A DNA stretch of 39,147 bases from Pseudomonas sp. Q11 (GTDB taxonomy: Bacteria > Pseudomonadota > Gammaproteobacteria > Pseudomonadales > Pseudomonadaceae), in contig NZ_JAKNQY010000038.1 in NCBI RefSeq assembly GCF_024494355.1, positions 1 through 39,147 on the forward strand. The letters are read 5' to 3'. Positions 1-7,523 of this stretch are shown in pieces (the stretch's first letter is position 1; every line of letters begins with the position of its first letter). A program made the translations under genes and the position numbers. Below the pieces are notes generated by a model. The model saw nothing but the letters and a program-made list of their open reading frames with translations. It did not search any database and had not been told where the DNA came from.

Positions 1-35
1 GAGCCGACGCCTTCGCGAGCAGGCTCGCTCCCACA
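1..35. repeat. REP element, right arm of a REPIN cut by the window edge
   Basis: Positions 12-35 are the Pseudomonas REP core in inverted orientation (TTCGCGAGCAGGCTCGCTCC followed by CACA). The 42 bases at 1-42 recur exactly at 135-176, so this is probably the end of a REPIN whose left half lies outside the window. Confidence 0.8.
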
Positions 36-78
36 GGGGATTTGTGGTGGATGGGGATCTGCGGACGACTCGGAACAC

Positions 79-169
79 TGTGGGAGCAAGGCTTGCCCGC
101 GATGGCGGTGGCGCATCTGGCGGTGATGCAAGCTGAGCCGACGCCTTCGCGAGCAGGCTCGCTCCCACA
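79..169. repeat. REPIN (paired inverted REP sequences)
   Basis: A left REP arm begins at 79 (TGTGGGAGCAAGGCTTGCCC) and a right arm ends at 169 (GCTCCCACA). The arms face each other across a spacer, so the single strand can fold into a long imperfect hairpin. The left arm is diverged (GCAAGGCTTGCCC rather than GCGAGCCTGCTC) and the right arm is canonical. No coding sequence is supported in 1-319; the short open frame at 42-239 is made of REP sequence. Confidence 0.85.
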
Positions 170-328
170 GGGGATTGAGGGTGCTGCGGATATTGTGGTC
201 AGCGCAGCCAAATGTGGAACTGTCGGTGGACCGGAGTGAAGTTCATCGTAATTGTCACTGAAACCCGGCAGGCGCTGCGGCTATAGTTCGCAGGCCGTCC
301 ATGGCCTGATCCGCATAAGGTGCCCGAT

Positions 329-889
329 ATGACTCGATCGACTTCCCTTACTCCCTGGCTGGCGGCCATCGCCCTCGTGCTGTGCGCACAAGGGGTGGCC
401 CAGGCTCAGGAGCGTTTCACCCTCAGCATTCCAGGTGTGTCGGATAACCGGCTGTTCACCGCGGCTGCCGCCAGTGACGCCAACAACTGTGGCGGCAAGA
501 ACATTTCCCCGGCCTTGAGCTGGACGGCGGGCCCGCCTGGCACCCTCAGCTATGCCATTGTCATGCATGACCCGGACGGCCAGAAAGGCCAGGGCGTCGA
601 CCACTGGGTCCATTACGGCATCAAGGCCAGCACGCGGCACATCCCGACGGGCATGGGCACCCAGTCTGCCCGTGAGGGCGTAAGCGGCACGAACAGCAAA
701 AACACCCGCGGCTACATTGGTCCTTGCCCACCCATCGGCGACAGTGCCCACCATTACCTGATTCAGATATATGCGCTCGACCTACCCCCGCATGCCCTGC
801 CAGCCGGCCTCACACGCCCCCAACTGATGGAAAGAATCAACGGTCATGTCTTGCGCAACAGCAGCGTAGTGCGCCGCTACCACCGCTAA
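329..889 (+). CDS. YbhB/YbcL-family (PEBP-like) periplasmic protein
   Basis: A 186-residue protein of the YbhB/YbcL family, bacterial relatives of phosphatidylethanolamine-binding proteins (Raf kinase inhibitor-like). The start is the ATG at 329 because AAGG (317-320) lies 8 bases upstream; a GTG at 320 is also in frame but has no such site. The N-terminus is a clear signal peptide (hydrophobic stretch LAAIALVLCAQGVAQA, likely cut before QE), so the protein should be periplasmic. Family signatures are visible: the HDPDG...DHWVHYGI region, then RGYIGPCPPIGD and HHYLIQIYALD, which line the ligand pocket. The physiological ligand of this family in bacteria is not established. The gene is monocistronic and followed by a REP-type hairpin pair. 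Nothing links it to the T6SS except proximity. Confidence 0.9.
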   Translation: MTRSTSLTPWLAAIALVLCAQGVAQAQERFTLSIPGVSDNRLFTAAAASDANNCGGKNISPALSWTAGPPGTLSYAIVMHDPDGQKGQGVDHWVHYGIKASTRHIPTGMGTQSAREGVSGTNSKNTRGYIGPCPPIGDSAHHYLIQIYALDLPPHALPAGLTRPQLMERINGHVLRNSSVVRRYHR

Positions 890-904
890 CCCAGACAACA
901 CAAA

Positions 905-952
905 TCCCCTGTGGCGAGGGAGCTTGCTCCCGGCGGGTTGCGCAGCAACCCC
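905..952. repeat. Second-type REP: two adjacent hairpins downstream of ybhB-like gene
   Basis: The sequence CCCCTGTGGCGAGGGAGCTT begins at 906. It is a different Pseudomonas REP variant from the main one in this window. It contains two perfect hairpins: GGGAGC/GCTCCC at 918-931 and GGGTTGC/GCAACCC at 935-951 with a 3-base loop. It lies 16 bases after the stop of the preceding gene and may help end or stabilise that transcript. There is no T-run, so it is not a classic intrinsic terminator. Confidence 0.7.
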
Positions 953-1026
953 CCACCACAAAATTGGCATCACGCGCCAAAAGCGAGCACTATCGGGCCC
1001 CTGTTCATTCATACCGGAGGATGGCG

Positions 1027-1200
1027 ATGACGCAGAAACCCGACGGCATCGCCCGCCTCAAGAACTGCCCCACCAAGGGCGACGAAATACGCCGGGCCAT
1101 CGCCCAGAGCCGCAAGGATTTCCTGCCTGCTGAAGAGGCCGAAGACGCTGAGCCAGGCCAACTGCCGGCACAGCCCATGGATGACGGCCAAGACGCCTGA
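1027..1200 (+). CDS. Small acidic hypothetical protein (57 aa)
   Basis: I do not recognise this protein. The ATG at 1027 is preceded by a strong Shine-Dalgarno sequence (GGAGG at 1016-1020, spacing 6), which also argues against the in-frame ATG at 1021 that abuts the site. The product is 57 residues: a basic first half (IARLKNCPTKGDEIRRAIAQSRKDF) and an acidic Pro/Gln-rich tail. It has no signal peptide, membrane segment or recognisable domain. The frame is also open further upstream, but that part runs through the ybhB-like gene and the REP element. It lies 38 bases upstream of the transporter gene on the same strand, so the two may be co-transcribed. Existence is supported by the ribosome-binding site rather than by homology. 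Confidence 0.55.
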   Translation: MTQKPDGIARLKNCPTKGDEIRRAIAQSRKDFLPAEEAEDAEPGQLPAQPMDDGQDA

Positions 1201-1238
1201 ACCGTCCCGCTCAACAACTTTTCTTATCAAATCTGCCC

Positions 1239-2552
1239 ATGACTGCCACCACTCATCTGCCAGACGCCCGATTCAGCCGATCCGACTACAAGACCCTTGG
1301 GCTCGCGGCCTTGGGTGGCGCGCTGGAAATCTACGACTTCATCATCTTCGTCTTCTTCGCCCTGGTCCTCAGCCAACTGTTCTTTCCGCCGCAAATGCCT
1401 GAATGGCTGCGCCTGCTGCAAAGCTTCGGGATTTTCGTCACCGGCTACCTGGCCCGGCCCCTGGGCGGCATCCTCATGGCGCACTTCGCCGATCGCCTGG
1501 GGCGCAAGCGGGTGTTCAGCCTGAGCATCCTGATGATGGCCTTACCCTGCCTGCTCATCGGCATAATGCCGACTTACGCGCAAATCGGTTATTTCGCCCC
1601 GTTGTTGCTGCTGGCGCTACGCATCCTGCAAGGCGCGGCGGTGGGCGGTGAAGTACCGAGCGCCTGGGTGTTCGTGGCCGAACATGCACCGCTGCAGCAT
1701 CGCGGCTACGCGCTGGGTTTCCTCCAGGCCGGCCTGACCTTCGGCTATCTGCTCGGCGCCCTGACCGCCACGGCACTGGCGCAAATCTTCACGCCAGCGG
1801 AGATCCTCGACTACGCCTGGCGCTTGCCGTTCCTGCTGGGTGGGGTCTTTGGCGTCATTGGCGTCTGGCTGCGCCGCTGGCTGAGCGAAACGCCGATCTT
1901 CATGGCCCTGCAAGCCAAGCGCGAAGGCGCGACGGAACTGCCGCTACGCACCGTCCTGCGGGACCATCGCCATGCCTTGTTGCCCGCGGCCATCCTCACC
2001 TGCGTGCTGACGTCCGCCGTGGTGGTGTTCGTGGTCATCACCCCGACCGTGATGCAAAAAAGCTTCGACATGACCCCCAGTCACACGTTCGCCCTGAGCA
2101 GCCTGGGCATCGTCTTTCTGAACATTGGCTGTGTCCTGGCTGGCCTGATCGTCGACCGCATCGGCGCCTGGCGCACTGTCATGCTCTACAGCCTGCTGTT
2201 GCCGGTGGGCATCGCTGTGCTCTACGCCAGCCTGATCAGCGGCGGCGCCTGGCTGGGCCTGGCCTACGCAGTGGCCGGGCTGTGTTGTGGCGTGGTCGGC
2301 GCGGTGCCATCGGTGATGGTCAGCCTGTTTCCGCCGAAAATCCGCGTGTCCGGCATCTCGTTCACCTACAACATCGCCTATGCCCTGTGGGCCAGCGTGA
2401 CGCCTTTGATGCTGATCGCGCTGGTGCCGTGGAGCCCGTGGGTATGCGTGGGGTATTGCGTGGTGATGGGCGCGGTGGGTGTGGGGGCGGCAGCATATTT
2501 CCCCGCCCGGCACTCGAAGACCGCGCAGCCCTCGTTGGCCTGTGAATCTTAA
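1239..2552 (+). CDS. MFS transporter, metabolite:H+ symporter (MHS) family
   Basis: A 437-residue major facilitator superfamily protein with about 12 hydrophobic segments, placed in the inner membrane. It resembles the metabolite:H+ symporter branch (ProP, KgtP, ShiA, citrate carriers). The opening YKTLGLAALGGALEIYDFII is typical. The motif RPLGGILMAHFADRLGRKR in the loop between helices 2 and 3 is the branch version of MFS motif A, and RILQGAAVGGEVPSAWVFVAE with downstream HRGYALG is characteristic of the group. Substrate cannot be read from the sequence; an organic acid or osmolyte is likely from the family. No good Shine-Dalgarno sequence precedes the ATG at 1239, and no better start exists before the conserved region. 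It ends just before the T6SS immunity gene, which converges from the other strand, and is probably unrelated to secretion. Confidence 0.9.
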   Translation: MTATTHLPDARFSRSDYKTLGLAALGGALEIYDFIIFVFFALVLSQLFFPPQMPEWLRLLQSFGIFVTGYLARPLGGILMAHFADRLGRKRVFSLSILMMALPCLLIGIMPTYAQIGYFAPLLLLALRILQGAAVGGEVPSAWVFVAEHAPLQHRGYALGFLQAGLTFGYLLGALTATALAQIFTPAEILDYAWRLPFLLGGVFGVIGVWLRRWLSETPIFMALQAKREGATELPLRTVLRDHRHALLPAAILTCVLTSAVVVFVVITPTVMQKSFDMTPSHTFALSSLGIVFLNIGCVLAGLIVDRIGAWRTVMLYSLLLPVGIAVLYASLISGGAWLGLAYAVAGLCCGVVGAVPSVMVSLFPPKIRVSGISFTYNIAYALWASVTPLMLIALVPWSPWVCVGYCVVMGAVGVGAAAYFPARHSKTAQPSLACES

Positions 2553-2785
2553 GAACTCTGCCCCTCGCTGTTGCCGAGAGAAACCGCGACCAGTCCGAGG
2601 TTGAGTTACCCATTCCCCATGGGAATGCAGTCCGCTTCTTCAGCAGCCTGTTCTGGAGTGCTTGGTTGACGTGCAAAAGGGGCTGAAGAGATGGACCGAT
2701 GATCAAAGTAAACCCAACGCAAGGCATCGGGTTTTAGTGGCGGTTGCTCAAATGTTATCCAGCACGCGGTTCTTCTGCTGGTGGG
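2553..2785. other. Convergent intergenic gap with a short hairpin
   Basis: This gap separates the convergent MFS and immunity genes. A 7-bp perfect stem with a 3-base loop (CATTCCC/GGGAATG, 2611-2627) is the only clear structure and could be a weak bidirectional terminator, but there is no T-run. The plus strand between about 2605 and 2760 stays open in one frame, with protein-like composition around LECLVDVQKGLKRW. I recognise no family, and it lacks a start and a ribosome-binding site. It could be the remnant of a displaced gene, common beside Rhs tips, or chance. Confidence 0.35.
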
Positions 2786-3064
2786 TCAGGGCATGCTCAT
2801 CAAGGCCATTCTCAGGCGCTTGATCAGTTTCGGGGTCTTGAGGCAATCGGCCGGGCGTTTGTTACCCAGGGCAGGCACGGTCTGCTCCAGCCACCAGAAC
2901 CCTTCCTTGAGCCCCCTTTTTCCGTAGAGCACGACTGCCATGTCGAGGTTGTCATCCATGGCCTTGGCCAGCGTGCGGGCGTTGTCGTCGAGGTAGTCCT
3001 CTTCGTACAGCCGCACGAAACTTTGCCAATCGGCATCGCCGACGTATTCGTCTTCCAGTCCCAT
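2786..3064 (-). CDS. Putative immunity protein, MbcA/ParS/Xre toxin-binding-domain-like
   Basis: A 92-residue protein in the immunity position behind the Rhs effector. The C-terminal half (about residues 45-92) fits the MbcA/ParS/Xre antitoxin toxin-binding domain (DUF2384): LYGKRGLKEGFWWL, then PALGNKRPADCLKT, matching the family pattern W-L...P..ALG...P.D.L.T. In the RES-Xre and MbcT-MbcA systems this domain binds and blocks the RES toxin. Those antitoxins also carry an N-terminal helix-turn-helix; here the first 45 residues are acidic (DEYVGDADWQSF...EEDYLDDN) and show no such motif. The ATG at 3064 lies one base after the rhs stop (TAA at 3066-3068), so translation is probably coupled. 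An upstream TTG (3079) is possible but would overlap rhs. It likely protects the producer and kin by binding the Rhs tip in the cytoplasm. The domain call is by eye. Confidence 0.75.
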   Translation of the reverse strand: MGLEDEYVGDADWQSFVRLYEEDYLDDNARTLAKAMDDNLDMAVVLYGKRGLKEGFWWLEQTVPALGNKRPADCLKTPKLIKRLRMALMSMP

Positions 3065-3065
3065 T

Positions 3066-6000
3066 TTAAAAACCTGCAAAGGAAATCAAGTTGCTGCCGG
3101 TCGGGTTTCGCGCCGAGGGTGCCAGGATCCCATCATAACCATTGGCCTTGGCCCAGGCGCCGATTTGATGAGTCTGGGTGTATTTGTTGCCGGTAATGCT
3201 CTTTAGCGAAACCCCCAATTGTTTACGCACATCAGCCCGGGTCAGATCCAGGACATTGTTGAGCTGCACTTTCTTGCTTACCAACACCCGGGTGGACAGG
3301 TCCACGCCCCAATGGTTGACTTCGCCCATGGCGGTCTTGCGTGAGTTGGCGCCATAGACACCACCCAGTCCGGGAGCGGTGTAACGGTGTCTGGACGCAA
3401 CGTTCCACTTGTGCGCCGTCCAGGTTGTGCTGATCCGTCCTGGCTCTTCAAAACGATAAACCGTGCGGTTGACCTTGCGGCCCTTAGGTGGCGTCGAGCA
3501 CTTCATCAAACCCGAGGGGTCGATCCAGCTCACCGGGTTTGGCGCGTACTGGTAGAGGTTCAGCCCACCGGCCAAACCGATGGGATCCGGTGTGGTAAAA
3601 CGACCGATGTCCGGGTCGTAGAAGCGCAGGGTGTTGTAGTGCAGCCCGGTTTCCCGGTCCAGGTATTGGCCCTGGAACCGCAGGTTCTGCTCTTCGATGT
3701 AATACGGTTCGCGTAGCTCTTCTACGGTGTTGCCCCACACCTGGTAACGGGCCCGCCAAAGAGTGTGCCCGTCGGCTTCCGAGAGTTGTTCGGGCAGGCC
3801 GTTGAAATCGTTGTGGTAGTAACGGATTTTCTGGTGTTCACCCAGGCCGTCGACCCTCGCCAACGGTTCGTGACTGTCGTCGACGTAGATGTAGAGGCTG
3901 GTCTGATTGTCGCGGTGTTCCTGCAACAGTTGCAGCGCATCCCAGGTGAAGCGGGTGCGGCTGAGCAGGGTGGCGTGGCGATCGTACTCGGCTTTTTCGA
4001 TGCGCCGGCCCAGCGGGTCATAGGTCATTTTCACGACCGAGCCATTATCGTTGCTAACCTCCACCAAACGCTGTTCGGCGTCGTAGCGCATGCGCTGGAC
4101 ACCCCGCCGGGCGCTGCGCTTTTCCACCATGCGGCCGAAGCCGTCGTAGCGGTAGCGCTTGTCCTGATAGGTCAGCAAACGGTTATGAGCGACCCGCCCG
4201 GTGCCCAGGCAATCGAGCAAGTTGGCGGCCGGATCATAGGCGAAACCTTCACGCTGGCCCTGAAGGTTGTCCTGGCTGGCGAGAATGCGCCCGGTGGCGT
4301 CGTAGTGCAGCAGTTGGCGATGAGGGGCATCAGGCAGGCTGTCGAAGCGTTCTACCAGTTGATCGCTGCTGTCATAACCAAACAGCGATTGCGCCGCCGG
4401 CGGCAGGAGCGCGGACTGACCCTGTTGCCGACGTTGGCGTGCGCGCAGGCGACCGCTGCGGTCGTATTCGCTGCGGGTGCTGAGGCGCCCTTGAGTGCGC
4501 AGTACTTCACGGTGCAGGCGGTCGCGTTCGAAGTCGCTGATGACCTGGCCGTCAAGGTTGATCTGGTGCAGGTGGCCGCTGCCGTAGTGCAGTCGGTTTA
4601 GCCAGCGACCATCGGGGAGCAGCGTCTGGGTCAGGTTGCCCAGCTCATCGTAGCGATGCTCCAGGCGTCCGGCCCAGCCTTGCTCGGCGATCAGTTGTCC
4701 AAGAGCGTCGTAGTTAAGGCCGATGCTTTGCTGCTCACCGGTAAGCGCGGTGAAGGTGATGGTGTTGACCTGATCGAGCGCGTCATAGCGGTACTCGGTG
4801 CGCCCGTCTTCGGTGACTTTGGCCACCAGCCGACCCATGGCATCGCGCTCCAGCTCATGGATGATCGATGCTTGCGGTGCGAGGTCCAGGCCGGTGCTGC
4901 CAGAAACCGCGAGCGCTTCCATGCGGGTGACGTTGTCCAGCGGGTCGTAGGCGTAGCGTTTGAGGCTGCCGTCCAGGCTGTGCTGGGCAGTCAAACGGTC
5001 GCCGGCGTCCCAGGCGAACCGGTAGCGCTCACCGTTTTCGTTGGTCAGCGCCAGCAGGCGGCCGTAATTGTCGTAGCTCAGCTCAACCCGGCGACCATGA
5101 GCGTCGGTCCGCACGCGCAGTTGCCCGTTCAGGGTGTGCTGAAAATGCGTGGTGTGCCCGGCGGGGTCGCTGTAGCCGATCAACTGGCCGCTCGCATCGC
5201 GCTGGTATTGCTCGGTACGTCCGTCCGGCAGTTGTTTGGTCAGCAGCCTGCCTTGGTCGTCATAGCTGAAAAGCGTTCGTTCCCCCAATGCGTCGGTGCT
5301 GCTGAGCAACAGCCCGCGCTCGCAATAACCGAACCGCGTGGTGTAGCCGGAACAATCAGTGTGTTCGCTGAGCTGGCCAAGGGGCGTCCAGCGCATGGTT
5401 TTGCGTTTGCCGATGGCGTCGACAACTTCCACCACCTGACCATGGGCGTCATGGCGATAGCGGGTGACGTTGCCCAACGGATCGGTTTCGCGAATGCGGT
5501 TGCCACGCGAGTCATAGCGGTACTGCCAGGTATTGCCCGCGGCATCAGTTTCGGCCAGGGGCAGCGCCCAGTGTTCGAGCCACAGTGTTGACTCGCTGCG
5601 TCCGAGTGGGTCAGACGTCCGGCAAAGGTTACCCGCCTCGTCATAACTGAATTGATGCCGTCCGCCGTTGGGGGCGATTGCCGCCACCAACTGGCATTCG
5701 TCGTTCCACTGGAAGGTCCAGGTGCGATCCAGCGCGTCGGTGGCTTCGATGATCTGATAGCGGCTATCCCAGCGACGGGTGCTGATGCGATTCAAACCGT
5801 CAGTGATGCGCGTAGTCCCGGCAGCCAGGTCGTAGTCAAAGGCGTAAGTGTCGCCCGCGTCGGTCCAGTGGCGAACAACCCGCCATTCTCGTTTTTCGAT
5901 CAAGGCCCATTCGTAAAAGCAGCGCAGCCCGGTGGGCAGTTGGTGTTCAACCATGCGCCGTCCGGCATCGTAGGCGTAGCGGCGTTTCACGTGACCGTTG

Positions 6001-7511
6001 GATTGACGGACCTCGGCCAGATCGCCCTGGGCGTCGTAACCGTAGTGCATCAGCACTTCACGGCGTTGATCAGCGTAAAGCCGGTCTATCCGGCTTACCC
6101 GTTGCGGCCAGCGTTTGTGGTACGCCAGCGCGATGCTGGTCAGGTCGAAGGTGTCTCGCAGCTGGACCAACCGACCTGTGTCGTCGTAGTCGAGGTAGAT
6201 GCGGTTGTCATTGCGGTCGCCCAACTGACTCAGGCGCAGCAGCGATGCACGGCCCGGGGTGGGTTCGAACAGCCGGTACAGGCCGTCTGAGCTGTCGATC
6301 AGCAATTGGCCATTGGCATGCCGTCGTACGCTGAGCCCTTCACCGGGACTGAACACGGCGCCGCCCAGGGGGATGGAGCCCATGTCGATGCGCCGGCCCT
6401 GTTCATCGGTGTAGACCAGCGTTTCACCGCCCTCGGGATGAGGCAGGATCTCGACGCGCACCTCGTAGGCCACGCTCCAGCCTGCACCGAACACGCCTTC
6501 GCGGCGCTCGTCGCGGCTGTTGTAGAAGCGTTGCCAGTCGATTGGCAAGATGCCGGGCAGGACGAAGTCCATCTCCTCGACATCGCCCAGAACTTTGGCG
6601 CCGGTGGCGGCATGCACCGGGTTCGATGAACCCATGGTAGCGTTGGCCGCGGCGCCCATCGCGCTGCTGACCGCCATCGACGCCGCGCCGCTCACCAGCA
6701 TGCACGGCAGGTTACTCAGGAACTTGCCCTTGCCGCCCTTGAGCATCAGCAGCGCTGTGACTGCCAGACCCACGCCCGGGGTCTTGCCGCTGCGAATTTC
6801 GCGCACCACCACCGAGCCGCCGCCAATGGTGACATCGGGTGAAATCAGCCCGGATGACACGACCTTGGCGTCGCAGGTGCTGCGGTCGCCGCTGCGCACT
6901 GCTGGCTGGCCGTTGATGGTGACTTTGTCCGACCCTTCGGCCAAAAACTGCGGCGGCATCGGCGGGTGTTTCATGCACGTGATCATGTCCAGCGGCTTGG
7001 GTACGGCGCCGGGTGCGGGTGTGGCGACGGTGGGGCGCCACATCTGCGAGAAAAAGTTCTCGGCCATGTCCAGATAGCTGGGCTCGGCTTGCGGCTCAGG
7101 TGCCTCAAGCTCGGTGCCTGCTGGCGCGACATGGGATTGAATCGCCCCGGCGGCGCGAGCGGCTGGGATGTTGTTGGTCAGGGTGTTGGTAGAGCCGGTG
7201 AGGATGTTCGCTTGCACCGTGGGCGGGAACAGCGCGTTGCCAATGCCCTCACAGATATTGCTCAACCCTTTGTCGGCCCCGGTCTTGCTCATGGCGAGGC
7301 CAACGACGGCACCCACCACGGCACCGAGCAGGAAGCAACCCAACCCGCCGGTGGCGACTGTGATGCCCGTAGCCGCCACCACAGCCGCCGTCGCCAGGGC
7401 GGTAATCGCAATGTTGGCGGCTACTTCCAGCACGCCGCCAAGGATGTCAGCCATCATGGACGTGTGGTCCAGCGCATCGCCCAGCCGGGCGGCCCAGAGA
7501 GCGTCAGGCAT
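3066..7511 (-). CDS. PAAR-Rhs T6SS effector with RES-like toxin tip
   Basis: A 1481-residue polymorphic effector. Residues 7-16 form the prePAAR motif (AAR..D...H, in AARLGDALDH), which completes the PAAR fold. Hydrophobic segments lie at about 22-73, a PAAR domain at about 92-235 (CMKHPPMPP, GQPAVRSGDRSTC, DVTIGGGSVVV), and a second hydrophobic region at about 246-290. Two hydrophobic regions make this a class II prePAAR effector. From about 298 to 1310 come Rhs/YD repeats forming the hollow cocoon, ending with the core motif PDPIGLAGG and PVSWIDPSGL (to 1335), where related proteins self-cleave. Residues 1336-1481 are the toxin tip. It rides on VgrG (7977-9908) with help from the chaperone gene just upstream (12-bp gap). 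The tip region looks lower in GC than the rest, as expected for a swapped tip. Confidence 0.95.
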   Translation of the reverse strand: MPDALWAARLGDALDHTSMMADILGGVLEVAANIAITALATAAVVAATGITVATGGLGCFLLGAVVGAVVGLAMSKTGADKGLSNICEGIGNALFPPTVQANILTGSTNTLTNNIPAARAAGAIQSHVAPAGTELEAPEPQAEPSYLDMAENFFSQMWRPTVATPAPGAVPKPLDMITCMKHPPMPPQFLAEGSDKVTINGQPAVRSGDRSTCDAKVVSSGLISPDVTIGGGSVVVREIRSGKTPGVGLAVTALLMLKGGKGKFLSNLPCMLVSGAASMAVSSAMGAAANATMGSSNPVHAATGAKVLGDVEEMDFVLPGILPIDWQRFYNSRDERREGVFGAGWSVAYEVRVEILPHPEGGETLVYTDEQGRRIDMGSIPLGGAVFSPGEGLSVRRHANGQLLIDSSDGLYRLFEPTPGRASLLRLSQLGDRNDNRIYLDYDDTGRLVQLRDTFDLTSIALAYHKRWPQRVSRIDRLYADQRREVLMHYGYDAQGDLAEVRQSNGHVKRRYAYDAGRRMVEHQLPTGLRCFYEWALIEKREWRVVRHWTDAGDTYAFDYDLAAGTTRITDGLNRISTRRWDSRYQIIEATDALDRTWTFQWNDECQLVAAIAPNGGRHQFSYDEAGNLCRTSDPLGRSESTLWLEHWALPLAETDAAGNTWQYRYDSRGNRIRETDPLGNVTRYRHDAHGQVVEVVDAIGKRKTMRWTPLGQLSEHTDCSGYTTRFGYCERGLLLSSTDALGERTLFSYDDQGRLLTKQLPDGRTEQYQRDASGQLIGYSDPAGHTTHFQHTLNGQLRVRTDAHGRRVELSYDNYGRLLALTNENGERYRFAWDAGDRLTAQHSLDGSLKRYAYDPLDNVTRMEALAVSGSTGLDLAPQASIIHELERDAMGRLVAKVTEDGRTEYRYDALDQVNTITFTALTGEQQSIGLNYDALGQLIAEQGWAGRLEHRYDELGNLTQTLLPDGRWLNRLHYGSGHLHQINLDGQVISDFERDRLHREVLRTQGRLSTRSEYDRSGRLRARQRRQQGQSALLPPAAQSLFGYDSSDQLVERFDSLPDAPHRQLLHYDATGRILASQDNLQGQREGFAYDPAANLLDCLGTGRVAHNRLLTYQDKRYRYDGFGRMVEKRSARRGVQRMRYDAEQRLVEVSNDNGSVVKMTYDPLGRRIEKAEYDRHATLLSRTRFTWDALQLLQEHRDNQTSLYIYVDDSHEPLARVDGLGEHQKIRYYHNDFNGLPEQLSEADGHTLWRARYQVWGNTVEELREPYYIEEQNLRFQGQYLDRETGLHYNTLRFYDPDIGRFTTPDPIGLAGGLNLYQYAPNPVSWIDPSGLMKCSTPPKGRKVNRTVYRFEEPGRISTTWTAHKWNVASRHRYTAPGLGGVYGANSRKTAMGEVNHWGVDLSTRVLVSKKVQLNNVLDLTRADVRKQLGVSLKSITGNKYTQTHQIGAWAKANGYDGILAPSARNPTGSNLISFAGF
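3069..3506 (-). other. RES-family toxin domain (Rhs C-terminal tip)
   Basis: This is the 146-residue segment after the DPSGL cleavage motif. It starts TVYRFEEPGR and shows the RES layout: an Arg in ASRHRYTAPG (about R1374 or R1376), a Tyr in LGGVYGAN (Y1386), a Glu in TAMGEVNHW (E1397), then QIGAWAKANGYDGI, and a C-terminal Ser/Asn pair in APSAR...GSNLISF (S1466, N1474). In characterised RES toxins, equivalent Arg, Tyr, Glu and Ser residues serve NAD+ cleavage; some members instead modify proteins (ParT on Prs) or phosphorolyse NAD+ (MbcT). I infer an NAD+-consuming toxin acting in the cytoplasm of the target cell. The adjacent MbcA/ParS-like gene supports the call independently. Confidence 0.75.
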
Positions 7512-7523
7512 GCAGCTCGCTCA

